NCBI GenBank assembly: GCA_003601725.1 | Contig: PIYJ01000051.1 | Span: 1-14,414 of the forward strand | Length of the DNA stretch: 14,414 bases | Source of the DNA: Candidatus Bathyarchaeota archaeon | GTDB taxonomy: Archaea > Thermoproteota > Bathyarchaeia > Bathyarchaeales > DTEX01 | Reading direction: 5' to 3' | Shown: positions 7,027 through 13,764 of the stretch, piece by piece | How the letters are laid out: each line of letters starts with the position of its first letter | How positions within the stretch are numbered: position 1 is the first letter of the stretch | The notes under the pieces: generated by a model | Told to the model about the DNA's origin: nothing | The model's database searches: none | Seen by the model: only the letters and a program-made list of their open reading frames with translations | Program-made: the position numbers and the translations under genes

Positions 7027-7830
7027 TTACAGTATGTATGTCGGTTTCTTTTCTTTCCTTTTTCCTCTTAGATTCTCGAGAAGCCTACGTATCTCTGATT
7101 GAGTTATGATTCTTCTTTCAGAAGAGAATCTGAAAGATTCAGCTTTCTTCTTCAAGTCTGTTAGGTCGATTTCTACACCAGTCAGGCAGGTGATCTTTTT
7201 AAGTATGTGATACGCAGCCTTTGGGTAGATTCCATCGATGTATATCGGGACTGCGCTCCACAGACTGATCACGTCGATTCCTTTCGTTCTACATTTCCAC
7301 ATGATCTCGCTGTATATGCTTGTAGGCCCAGCATAGCTTGTTAATACTACTCCGATCTTCTTCAACTCATCGATTAAGTTCTTATTATTCGTTGTTGAAC
7401 TTATCAAGGTCTCCTCTTCAGGTGTGACATCCGCGAGGTAACCTCCTATCGTGTAGATGCGGCTGACATTCATGCTTTCCGCAACATTAAGCACCGCATC
7501 CGTGTATCTCGGCCAGTTTAGATATGGTTCAACGCCGAGAAGTAAGATGAGATTCAAGGCTCTTTTTCCCCTCCAGTAGTAAAGGGAGCTTTGTGGGGGG
7601 ATATAGGAATGTATCAGTCCTTCTTTTATCGAGACGAAGGGTCTTTGAATGGCGTAGTCATGAAATCTTCCTTGGAGAATCTCACCGAATTTTTTTGCTT
7701 CTAATTTATCTATGAGATATTTAACTGAGAATGTTGAGACTTTTCCGGCGTTAACCCAGCCATCTAATCCTATGATCATCTGTGAATTGTGAAATTCATG
7801 CTTCTCATCTATTCTTACATCTTCGTTCAT
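7027..7830 (-). CDS. PAC2-family protein (proteasome assembly chaperone-like)
   Basis: Belongs to the PAC2 / archaeal proteasome-assembly-chaperone homologue family. Some members (PbaA, PbaB) bind proteasome-related complexes; the role of this paralogue is unknown. It has 267 residues. The family pattern is visible as MIIGLDGWVNAGKVS (18-32), the GW-x-(D/N)-AG-x-x-(S/T) start, then TIGGYLADVTPEEE in the middle and a C-terminal charged helix region (EIRRLLENLRGKRKEKK). There is no signal peptide or membrane segment. It starts at ATG 7830 with only a weak ribosome binding site. It is divergent from riboflavin kinase across a 276-nt region. The presence of Cdc48 nearby fits a protein quality-control theme, but they are not in one operon. 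Confidence 0.85.
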   Translation of the reverse strand: MNEDVRIDEKHEFHNSQMIIGLDGWVNAGKVSTFSVKYLIDKLEAKKFGEILQGRFHDYAIQRPFVSIKEGLIHSYIPPQSSLYYWRGKRALNLILLLGVEPYLNWPRYTDAVLNVAESMNVSRIYTIGGYLADVTPEEETLISSTTNNKNLIDELKKIGVVLTSYAGPTSIYSEIMWKCRTKGIDVISLWSAVPIYIDGIYPKAAYHILKKITCLTGVEIDLTDLKKKAESFRFSSERRIITQSEIRRLLENLRGKRKEKKPTYIL

Positions 7831-7916
7831 AAAGATTCCACGTAATTAGATAGAAGGTAAGAAGAGTATATGGACATTGCGGTTCTTCATAAATCGAATA
7901 AAGACCAGCGGATAAT

Positions 7917-7924
7917 ATTTAAAT
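7917..7924. promoter_or_regulatory. Palindromic TATA element between PAC2 and riboflavin kinase
   Basis: ATTTAAAT reads the same on both strands and sits in the divergent gap. To the right, a start near 7947 would leave about 160 nt of leader before riboflavin kinase. To the left, a start near 7894 would leave about 64 nt before PAC2. A second, weaker element reading ATATAC on the minus strand, near 7866-7871, could serve PAC2 with a short leader. Confidence 0.4.
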
Positions 7925-8060
7925 CTAAAAGAAGAAAACCACAAGGTTTATGATGGGTTCTAAACATCTTTCTCTTCTGAACCGAGAAACAAATAAGATC
8001 ACAGAATCGAGAATGTTTCAGATCATGGCGGGATCCACGTTTGATGACACATCGCTTAGA

Positions 8061-8075
8061 AAAACTGGAAGTTTT
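8061..8075 (+). repeat. Small inverted repeat in the riboflavin kinase leader
   Basis: AAAACT-GGA-AGTTTT is a perfect 6-bp inverted repeat with a 3-nt loop, 18 nt before the GGAGG ribosome binding site of the riboflavin kinase gene. The stem is A/U-rich and therefore weak. It could influence translation, but there is no direct sign of that. Confidence 0.35.
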
Positions 8076-8106
8076 CATCATCTTTCTTTCAATGGAGGTT
8101 TAAGAA

Positions 8107-8811
8107 GTGAACGGTCTAAAGATAACAAAAGATCTGCAGAACTACTTCTTCGTTCTTTATAAATTGGCTGAGCTAGGCGCCCGGGAGAAGACGGTTAAGC
8201 TCTCAACAAAATTTTTAGCTGAAAAACTTAATCTCTCTCAGCAAACAGTCTCTCGGCATCTCATCAGCCTTGAACGTAAAGGCTGGATAAGACGAACTGC
8301 TACCCGTGAAGGAAGCCTTATCCGTTTAACTGATCTGGGGGATTTACAGCTAAGGACCATACGTTCCGCTCTTAATTCCCTATTCGAGAGGAAACAGCCA
8401 CTCTCGATTGTTATTGAGGGGGTAGTCTTCAGCGGGCTTGGAGAAGGAGCGTATTACGTTACACGTAAGCCTTACAGGGAACAGTTCATCAAGAAACTCG
8501 GCTTCGACCCGTACCCTGGAACCCTTAACTTAAAGTTAACTTCAGAATATGACGCCCAGCTACGAAGAGAACTAGAGGCAAAAGACGGAATAGAGATCCA
8601 TGGATTCAAAAATGAGAATAGAACCTATGGACCTGTGAAATGCTTTCCCGCACAGATAAATGGAAAAGAGAAAGGCGCAGTAATCTTCGCGTTAAGAACA
8701 CACTATAACAGCTCAGTCATCGAGGTTATTGCCCCCCGCTGTCTACGAAGCGCCTTAAGATTGAAAGATGGAAATAAAGTTAAAGTGGAAGTCTTCCTTG
8801 AAGATCTTTGA
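8107..8811 (+). CDS. ribK: CTP-dependent riboflavin kinase with N-terminal helix-turn-helix
   Basis: Archaeal riboflavin kinase (DUF120 family), which makes FMN from riboflavin using CTP instead of ATP. It has 234 residues in two parts. A winged helix-turn-helix occupies about residues 10-80 (LAEKLNLSQQTVSRHLISLERKGWI), as in many archaeal members that fuse a DNA-binding domain to the kinase. The kinase domain runs from about 101 to the end, with SGLGEGAYYV (109-118), the nucleotide/metal loop GFDPYPGTLN (132-141) and the active-site strand RTHYNSSVIEVIAP (197-210). It starts at GTG 8107, fixed by GGAGG 8 nt upstream (8094-8098). The fused domain suggests it may also act as a regulator of flavin genes. 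Its stop lies 3 nt from that of the convergent small gene. Confidence 0.94.
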   Translation: MNGLKITKDLQNYFFVLYKLAELGAREKTVKLSTKFLAEKLNLSQQTVSRHLISLERKGWIRRTATREGSLIRLTDLGDLQLRTIRSALNSLFERKQPLSIVIEGVVFSGLGEGAYYVTRKPYREQFIKKLGFDPYPGTLNLKLTSEYDAQLRRELEAKDGIEIHGFKNENRTYGPVKCFPAQINGKEKGAVIFALRTHYNSSVIEVIAPRCLRSALRLKDGNKVKVEVFLEDL

Positions 8812-8814
8812 TCA

Positions 8815-9045
8815 TCACTTCATTTTTTCCTTCAGCTGAATCAGTCGTTTTCCCCGTGGTAACGAGGAAACATGGATTAACCCAGCTATCTCCATCGTCA
8901 TCAAGTTCCTATTTAACTCATCTGGGCATATCTCCTTGTAGAAAGCCTTCAGCATCTCTAAAAGATCCGTATCAGTTGTGGAGCCTTTCTCCTGAAGTAT
9001 CTCAATGATGGTTAAATAGACTGGATGAATCTTCCATACGCTCAT
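8815..9045 (-). CDS. Small winged-helix-like protein downstream of cdc48
   Basis: A 76-residue protein that I do not recognise by name. It has a short N-terminus with an HP motif (WKIHPVYLTIIEILQEKG), a charged middle with DLLEMLKAFYKEICPDELNR, then a recognition-helix and wing-like end (NLMTMEIAGLIHVSSLPRGKRLIQL). The pattern of three helices followed by two short strands resembles a winged helix-turn-helix, an inference from the pattern only. It has no membrane segment. ATG 9045 follows the cdc48 stop after 34 nt, with no visible promoter between them, so it is probably co-transcribed with cdc48. It converges on ribK with a 3-nt gap, and its codon use resembles its neighbours, supporting a real gene. 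Confidence 0.8.
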   Translation of the reverse strand: MSVWKIHPVYLTIIEILQEKGSTTDTDLLEMLKAFYKEICPDELNRNLMTMEIAGLIHVSSLPRGKRLIQLKEKMK

Positions 9046-9079
9046 GGCTGTATCGTACCTTTCGTTTCTGTTTCCTTTT

Positions 9080-11251
9080 TTACGCTACGAGCGGCGCGGG
9101 TTTCTGAGCTTTCCTAGCTTGCCTCATGAAGTTGCGGTACCACTTATCCATATCAGGCGTTATGCTCGGGCCTATTCTCTTTAAAGCTTTCTCAAAGTCA
9201 GCAAATGTCACTTCCTTTGAATTGATGTCTCTACGAAGAGCTATTATGGCCGCCTCTCGACAAATCGATTCAATGTCAGCTCCCGAATACCCCTTCGTCA
9301 ACTGAGCGAGCTTTCTAAGATCTACATCCTTCGCAAGCGGCATATCCTTCGTATGAATCTTGAAGATTTGAAATCTACCTTCCTCGTTGGGTTCGGGAAC
9401 ATAGATCATCCTGTCGAGTCTACCCGGCCTCATAATCGCAGGATCCAATATATCAGGTCTATTCGTCGCCGCTAAAACGATTACTTCCTGCAGAGTCTCG
9501 ATTCCATCAATCTCTGTTAATAGCTGGCTGATGACCCTTTCCGTCACTCCACTATCAGAATATCCGATTCCTCTTCTAGGAACCAAAGCGTCAATCTCAT
9601 CGAAGAAGATTATAGCAGGAGCCGACATCCTCGCTTTTCTAAAGACCTCACGGATTGCTCTTTCCGATTCACCCACCCATTTAGAGAAGACCTCAGGTCC
9701 CTTAATCGATATGAAGTTAGCCTCACTTTCGGTAGCAACGGCCCTCGCAAGCAGAGTCTTACCACAACCAGGAGGACCGAATAGAAGAATGCCCCTAGGC
9801 GGATTTATACCCATTCTCTTGAAGACATCTGGATTCTTAAGAGGCCATTCAACGGATTCCCTTAGCTCTTGCTTCGCATCCTCAAGGTCTCCTATGTCAT
9901 CCCAGTGAACTGTTGGAACCTCTATTGCGACTTCTCTCATCGCAGTCGGCGTGATCTCTCTGTAGGCGTTTATGAAGTCCTCCATCTTTACCTCCATCTT
10001 CTCTAAGACACTCGGAGGAATCCTCTCCTGTTCGAGATCGATCTCCGGCAAGTATCGCCGTAGCGCCTTCATCGCTGTCTCACGGCATAAGGCTGCCAAG
10101 TCTGCGCCGGTGTATCCATGCGTCATATCTGCCAGCTTCTTCAAGTCGACATCTTCAGCCAGCGGCATGCCTCTGGTGTGGATCTGAAGGATCTCGTATC
10201 GTCCTTGCTTGTCAGGTATCCCAATCTCTATTTCTCTGTCGAATCTGCCTGGTCTTCTAAGCGCTGGGTCAAGGGCGTTCGGCCTGTTCGTTGCACCTAT
10301 GACTATTACGTTTCCACGACCGGTTAAACCGTCCAGTAAGGCTAGAAGCTGAGCGACGACTCTTCTCTCGACTTCTCCTGTGACCTCTTCCCGTTTAGGC
10401 GCGATCGCATCTAACTCATCAATAAATATTATGGCCGGAGAGTTCTTCTCAGCCTGCTGGAAAATCTCTCTAAGTCTGGCTTCAGATTCTCCATAAAATT
10501 TGCTCATTATTTCAGGTCCATTTATCGAGAAGAAATTAGCGTCAGACTCGTTTGCAACGGCCCTCGCAAGCAGAGTCTTACCACAACCAGGAGGACCGTG
10601 AAGCAGAACTCCCTTAGGCGGGTCTATTCCGAGTCTTTGAAAGATCTCGGGATGCCTCATGGGTAATTCAACCATCTCTCTCAGCCGTTGAATCTCCTCT
10701 TTAAGGCCTCCGATGTCTTCATATGTTGTTCGGGGAACCCCCTTCGCTTCAGGAGCGGGCTCAGCGAGTATCTGAAGCTTTGTATCGTAAGTTAATCTGA
10801 CGACCCCATGAGGCCGTGTTTTCATGACGGTGAACTGGACGGGATGTCCAAGCATCATTACAAGCGTGGTGTCTCCTTCGACGAAGGTTCTTTCCATAAG
10901 TCTGTTTTTGACGAAGTTTGTGAAGTCTTCATCCACGTTTAGACGCATGTCTATGGGGGCGAGAACGATGCTCGTTGCGTCTTTAACTTCCGCCCGACGT
11001 ACAGTCACATACTCATTTATCGATACGCCTGCATTTTTACGCGTGAACCCGTCGATTCTGATTATTCCTCGACCTTGATCTTCAGAGTAAGCTGGCCAGG
11101 CAATCGCGGAGGTTCTTCTTTTCCCAACGATCTCGATCACGTCGCCAGCTGAGACTTGAAGCTTCTCCATAGTTTGCTGGTCTATCCTTGCGATTCCCCT
11201 AGCTACATCCCTCTGTCTCGCATCACCTACTCTAAGCTGGACTTCACTCAA
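9080..11251 (-). CDS. cdc48: Cdc48/VAT-type AAA+ ATPase (p97 homologue)
   Basis: Hexameric unfoldase that extracts and unfolds proteins, in archaea often feeding the 20S proteasome. It has 723 residues in the standard layout: a double-psi-barrel N domain with a second N subdomain (about 1-170), D1 with Walker A GPPGCGKT (219-226), Walker B IIFIDE (274-279) and GATNRP plus RRPGRFDR (319-339), then D2 with Walker A GPPGCGKT (492-499), Walker B IIFFDE (547-552) and AATNRP plus RPGRLDR (594-614). Both ATPase sites look intact, including arginine-finger residues. It starts at TTG 11251, where the family N-terminus begins and GGTGA lies just upstream. It has its own strong TATA box and is followed by a small winged-helix-like gene. 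Confidence 0.97.
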   Translation of the reverse strand: MSEVQLRVGDARQRDVARGIARIDQQTMEKLQVSAGDVIEIVGKRRTSAIAWPAYSEDQGRGIIRIDGFTRKNAGVSINEYVTVRRAEVKDATSIVLAPIDMRLNVDEDFTNFVKNRLMERTFVEGDTTLVMMLGHPVQFTVMKTRPHGVVRLTYDTKLQILAEPAPEAKGVPRTTYEDIGGLKEEIQRLREMVELPMRHPEIFQRLGIDPPKGVLLHGPPGCGKTLLARAVANESDANFFSINGPEIMSKFYGESEARLREIFQQAEKNSPAIIFIDELDAIAPKREEVTGEVERRVVAQLLALLDGLTGRGNVIVIGATNRPNALDPALRRPGRFDREIEIGIPDKQGRYEILQIHTRGMPLAEDVDLKKLADMTHGYTGADLAALCRETAMKALRRYLPEIDLEQERIPPSVLEKMEVKMEDFINAYREITPTAMREVAIEVPTVHWDDIGDLEDAKQELRESVEWPLKNPDVFKRMGINPPRGILLFGPPGCGKTLLARAVATESEANFISIKGPEVFSKWVGESERAIREVFRKARMSAPAIIFFDEIDALVPRRGIGYSDSGVTERVISQLLTEIDGIETLQEVIVLAATNRPDILDPAIMRPGRLDRMIYVPEPNEEGRFQIFKIHTKDMPLAKDVDLRKLAQLTKGYSGADIESICREAAIIALRRDINSKEVTFADFEKALKRIGPSITPDMDKWYRNFMRQARKAQKPAPLVA
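9735..9779 (-). repeat. D2 copy of a 45-nt exact repeat within cdc48
   Basis: Identical at all 45 bases to 10554-10598. It encodes the 15 residues GPPGCGKTLLARAVA around the D2 Walker A motif, using the same codon at every position, including the free third positions. Confidence 0.9.
10554..10598 (-). repeat. D1 copy of a 45-nt exact repeat within cdc48
   Basis: Identical at all 45 bases to 9735-9779, 819 bases away. It covers the D1 Walker A region. The flanking sequence differs, so the identity is local, as expected from gene conversion between the two ATPase domains. Confidence 0.9.
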
Positions 11252-11307
11252 TCAGCTCACCGTCATTAAACATGTACTTATTCTATACCAAGAGAAACTA
11301 AAAAAAC

Positions 11308-11315
11308 TATATAAA
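11308..11315 (-). promoter_or_regulatory. TATA box of cdc48
   Basis: The minus strand reads TTTATATA, a full archaeal TATA consensus, 57 nt before the TTG start. A start near 11283 gives a leader of about 30 nt. It lies just after the EF-1 beta stop, so cdc48 is transcribed independently. Confidence 0.75.
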
Positions 11316-11327
11316 CGTAGTGAACAA

Positions 11328-11597
11328 TCATACCCTTCTAATAGTTAAAGTTTGAAAGTTGCTTATTACATCTATCTTCTTAAGTGCCTCTTCAACCTCA
11401 TCTATTCCTCCAGCCTTGTCCTCCGGAACTAACAGATGAGCTATTATTGCTACTAGACCGAAGGCTATAGGCTCCTCTTCAAACTTGTAAACCGACGCAA
11501 ACTCTGGAAGGCAATCTTCAATCTTCTTCTTTAAAGCATCCAGACCAACATTGACATCAGAGGGAAATATCTTCAATGAAACTAAAACCCTAGCCAA
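11328..11597 (-). CDS. ef1b: Translation elongation factor 1-beta (aEF-1B, GDP/GTP exchange factor)
   Basis: Exchange factor that reloads aEF-1A with GTP during elongation. It has 89 residues, the normal archaeal length of about 90. The family core is clear: ARVLVSLKIFPSDVNVGLDALKKK split around the first strand and helix, then FEEEPIAFGLVAIIAHLLVPE and an end with IDEVEEALKKIDVISNFQTLTIRR. The frame is open upstream to 11753, but the 52 extra residues are unlike the family. TTG 11597 is chosen because GGAGG (11605-11609) lies 7 nt upstream and a TATA box at 11641-11650 would start transcription near 11619. It is divergent from geranylgeranyl reductase. Confidence 0.93.
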   Translation of the reverse strand: MARVLVSLKIFPSDVNVGLDALKKKIEDCLPEFASVYKFEEEPIAFGLVAIIAHLLVPEDKAGGIDEVEEALKKIDVISNFQTLTIRRV

Positions 11598-11604
11598 TCT
11601 CTCT

Positions 11605-11609
11605 CCTCC
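11605..11609 (-). promoter_or_regulatory. Ribosome binding site deciding the EF-1 beta start
   Basis: GGAGG on the minus strand, 7 nt before TTG 11597. It supports the 89-residue product over the longer open frame. Confidence 0.75.
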
Positions 11610-11640
11610 CTTTATGATTGGAGTAAAGACGAACCGCGAG

Positions 11641-11650
11641 TATTTTAAAG
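11641..11650 (-). promoter_or_regulatory. TATA box of EF-1 beta
   Basis: The minus strand reads CTTTAAAATA, about 48 nt before TTG 11597. The expected leader is about 22 nt and contains the ribosome binding site. It also lies downstream of the longer-frame ATG at 11753, which argues against that start. Confidence 0.5.
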
Positions 11651-11758
11651 TTATGCTTTTAACAGCCGAAGTTATGAGGGAATCTCGCAGACAAGATCTC
11701 TTCGCCAAGGTTGACCCCAAACATCCCTTTTTATGCCAAACCTCAAAAATCACAGAAG

Positions 11759-11768
11759 TTTTATAATT
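11759..11768 (+). promoter_or_regulatory. TATA box of geranylgeranyl reductase
   Basis: TTTTATAATT lies about 52 nt before ATG 11816. Transcription would begin near 11789, leaving a leader of about 27 nt. Confidence 0.5.
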
Positions 11769-11815
11769 ACTTTCAACGAGAGATTCTTAGGTTCAGAATG
11801 AGAGTAGATTGATTC

Positions 11816-13000
11816 ATGTCTTTCGAGAAGACACAGGTCTTAATAATCGGAGCGGGGCCATCGGGGCTTCTCGCTGCGAGAGAGGCAGCCCGCAGGGAAG
11901 TAGACGTTCTAGTGATGGAGGAACATGCAGAGATCGGCCTTCCCTGTCACTGCGCCGGACTGTTAAGTCTGAATGGATTAGGAAAGTTAGATGTGCCTGT
12001 GGATGGACCTTACGTGCAGAACAAGGTTCGAGGGGCGGTTTTCTTCTCCCCTTCTGGATTATCTTTTAAGGTTGAAAGGCAGAGGCCTGTTGCTTGCGCT
12101 GTTGATCGCGTCATCTTCGACAGGTTTCTCGCCGATCAAGCCGTGAAACTCGGCGCTGAAATAAGATTAAGACATGTAATCCGTGATATATGCCTAAAGA
12201 AAGATGAGGCTTTAATTGAGTTGGGAAATGGCGGATTCAAAGCGGATGTTGTCATCGATGCTGAGGGAGTTTCATCGAGAATCGTAAAGGCTGCTGGTTT
12301 AGAAGCTTTAGATCCATCTCGTCTCCCCTCAGGAATGCAGTTTGATTTAGCCTGTGTGAATGTTGATCCTGATTATGTTGAAATACACGTCGGAAGGAAG
12401 ATTGCTCCCGGCTTCTTTGCTTGGGTGATTCCATTAGGTGAAGATTCAGTCAGGGTTGGATTGGGCTGTAGGGAAGCTAATCCTCGGGATCTTCTTAATA
12501 GATTTATTGAGAGGCGTTTCGAAGAGGAGAAATATGAGATTCTTACGGCTCGTTCCGGGAGAATCGTGACTTCCGGCCCGATTAAAAAAACATTCAGTGA
12601 TCATCTACTCATAGTCGGGGATGCAGCGGGTCAAGTTAAACCTACAACCGGAGGAGGCGTAATCTTAGGGGGGATTTGCGGGTCCATTGCGGGAAAAGTT
12701 GCGGCTGAAGCGGTTAAGCGCGGTAAACCCGAAGAGGGATTTCTAAGATTATATGAGGAGTCTTGGAGAAAAGAACTCGGTAAAGAGTTTAGATACATGC
12801 TTTGGGCTCGAAGAATCTTTGATGCCCTTTCAGATAGGGCGATTGACAAGCTCTTTGAATTAATCATCAAAGAAGATCTTCACCGAATCGTATCCGCCGA
12901 GGGAGATATGGATTTTCAAAGCAACATTCTCTCAAAACTTCTTCGCCGAAGAAAGATCTTTAAGCTTCTTCTTCCCCTTCTGAGGCTATATCATCTATGA
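11816..13000 (+). CDS. Geranylgeranyl reductase family flavoprotein
   Basis: FAD-dependent reductase of the geranylgeranyl reductase family. In archaea these saturate the isoprenoid chains of membrane ether lipids; related paralogues reduce other polyprenyl substrates. It has 394 residues, typical. The N-terminal dinucleotide-binding motif is VLIIGAGPSGLLAA (8-21), with an acidic residue after the second strand (VLVMEEH, about 31-37). PCHCAG (43-48) is the family's Cys-rich turn, FFAWVIPLG resembles the substrate-side YxWxFP motif, and LLIVGDAAGQVKPTTGGG (around 264-281) is the second FAD motif. The C-terminus is basic and hydrophobic (RRRKIFKLLLPLL), perhaps for membrane contact. ATG 11816 has only a weak ribosome binding site. 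Confidence 0.92.
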   Translation: MSFEKTQVLIIGAGPSGLLAAREAARREVDVLVMEEHAEIGLPCHCAGLLSLNGLGKLDVPVDGPYVQNKVRGAVFFSPSGLSFKVERQRPVACAVDRVIFDRFLADQAVKLGAEIRLRHVIRDICLKKDEALIELGNGGFKADVVIDAEGVSSRIVKAAGLEALDPSRLPSGMQFDLACVNVDPDYVEIHVGRKIAPGFFAWVIPLGEDSVRVGLGCREANPRDLLNRFIERRFEEEKYEILTARSGRIVTSGPIKKTFSDHLLIVGDAAGQVKPTTGGGVILGGICGSIAGKVAAEAVKRGKPEEGFLRLYEESWRKELGKEFRYMLWARRIFDALSDRAIDKLFELIIKEDLHRIVSAEGDMDFQSNILSKLLRRRKIFKLLLPLLRLYHL

Positions 13001-13027
13001 AATGGCGAATGAGATAAACATCGAATC

Positions 13028-13067
13028 ATTCTCAGAGAATCAAAAAGACGCCCAATCAATGGGCATC
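13028..13067 (+). terminator. Pair of small inverted repeats after geranylgeranyl reductase
   Basis: ATTCTC-A-GAGAAT (13028-13040) is a perfect palindrome. It is followed by GCCCA-ATCAA-TGGGC (13050-13064), which extends by two further pairs across one mismatch. They lie 28-67 nt after the stop codon and may form a 3' end structure. There is no long T run after them, so the terminator role is a guess. Confidence 0.3.
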
Positions 13068-13121
13068 TATCACTGTATCAGTCTTCGATGCTGAATATCC
13101 TCTCATGCAGATGGGTAAGCA

Positions 13122-13129
13122 TATATATT
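13122..13129 (+). promoter_or_regulatory. TATA box of the zinc-ribbon gene
   Basis: TATATATT, about 40 nt before TTG 13167. Transcription would begin near 13151, leaving a very short leader that holds GGTGAG. Confidence 0.55.
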
Positions 13130-13166
13130 TGGCTTCATTATTAAGAAAGTCGTTCAGGTGAGTATA

Positions 13167-13352
13167 TTGAGCGGAACCAGAAAAGTCAACATGCCCACAT
13201 GCACATCATGCAACAGAATAATCCCGCCCGGCACAGATGCAACAAAATTTCCATGCCCAAACTGCGGGCAGATAACCATCTGGCGATGCTCAAAATGTAG
13301 ACAGTTCGGCCGTCAATATAAATGCCCAAACTGCGGATTTGTAGGGCCTTAA
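13167..13352 (+). CDS. Zinc-ribbon RNA-binding protein linked to translation (COG2888-like)
   Basis: Small archaeal zinc-ribbon protein, described as a predicted RNA-binding protein involved in translation. It has 61 residues with four CxxC knuckles: CTSC (12-15), CPNC (30-33), CSKC (41-44) and CPNC (53-56), enough for two zinc ions, and ends CPNCGFVGP as the family does. A GTG at 13158 opens the frame, but TTG 13167 is preferred because GGTGAG (13157-13162) lies 4 nt before it; ATG 13191 would remove the short family N-terminus. In many archaea this gene is found beside EF-1 beta. Here the geranylgeranyl reductase gene separates them and EF-1 beta is on the other strand. Confidence 0.88.
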   Translation: MSGTRKVNMPTCTSCNRIIPPGTDATKFPCPNCGQITIWRCSKCRQFGRQYKCPNCGFVGP

Positions 13353-13407
13353 CTGATATTTTGGCACCTCTTCATCTCATCTTCTCTTCAGAAAAATTAA
13401 GTGGATT

Positions 13408-13439
13408 TGAAGCTTACTCTCAGAGGAATTTAAGCTTCA
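13408..13439 (+). repeat. 9-bp inverted repeat downstream of the zinc-ribbon gene
   Basis: TGAAGCTTA (13408-13416) and TAAGCTTCA (13431-13439) are exact reverse complements around a 14-nt loop, which itself contains CTCTCAGAG. It lies 56 nt after the zinc-ribbon stop codon and directly before a TATA-like element. It could be a 3' end hairpin or a protein-binding site. Confidence 0.5.
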
Positions 13440-13447
13440 TTTATATT
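13440..13447 (+). promoter_or_regulatory. TATA box inside the 13353-13764 gap
   Basis: TTTATATT on the plus strand, as good as the uL3 promoter. Transcription would begin near 13470, about 40 nt before the 50-codon frame at 13509 and about 295 nt before the next clear gene. Confidence 0.45.
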
Positions 13448-13729
13448 TTCTACCGTTCTACAGCTACACATACATCCATCGCCTTTTTGAAACGATCCAT
13501 GATGTTGAGTGAAAAAGATTACTGAAGGCCTTAAAACGGAACCTTTAATTCGGGCGCCGCTAGCTAGGGCTGTAGTTGTAAGGGTGGAGATGAAAAGAAT
13601 ATGTGTGGTTGTGAGGAAAAGAAAGAGAAGCCCTTGCGAGGAGAAAGAAGAATGTGAGTAGCCTAGGCCTCTTAGCATTTTTTAATGTAAAATCTGAATT
13701 TTCCCGATTTTCATATTCGTCTTGTTACG

Positions 13730-13737
13730 TATAATTA
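13730..13737 (+). promoter_or_regulatory. Possible TATA box for the CPxxH protein gene
   Basis: TATAATTA centred about 32 nt before ATG 13765. A start near 13759 would make the transcript almost leaderless. Confidence 0.4.
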
Positions 13738-13764
13738 AAGAATTATTTTTGGGAATGAAGAAGA

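Larger units (their letters stand above)
13353..13764 (+). other. 412-nt gap with hairpin, TATA box and possible small ORFs
   Basis: The longest stretch without a clear gene. It holds a 9-bp inverted repeat (13408-13439), a strong TATA-like element directly after it (13440-13447), an open frame of 50 codons (GTG 13509 to TAG 13661, basic and with three Cys), an 18-codon frame inside it in another register (ATG 13601 to TGA 13657, beginning MCGCEEKK, with GGAGATGA just upstream), and a TATA-like element for the following gene (13730-13737). I see no tRNA or known structural RNA pattern. The purine-rich plus strand between 13580 and 13660 is coding-like, but neither small frame is proven. Confidence 0.5.

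Noticed and set aside
8038..8075. TTTGATGA resembling a C box of a C/D guide RNA in the ribK leader.
   Set aside because: No D, C' or D' box (CTGA or RTGATGA) at suitable spacing.
9531..9908. 125-codon plus-strand frame opposite cdc48, and similar frames at 10824-11078 and 9972-10187.
   Set aside because: Antisense shadows of a well-defined gene with no promoter or family resemblance.
11598..11753. Upstream extension of the EF-1 beta frame (52 extra residues).
   Set aside because: Not like the family, contains the likely TATA box, and the GGAGG site points to TTG 11597.
13253..13336. Direct repeat ATGCCCAAACTGCGG, seen twice.
   Set aside because: It encodes the duplicated CPNCG zinc knuckles; short and explained by the protein.
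13430..13678. 82-codon minus-strand frame in the gap.
   Set aside because: Low-complexity Ser/Thr/Leu product with no ribosome binding site; it mirrors the purine-rich plus strand.
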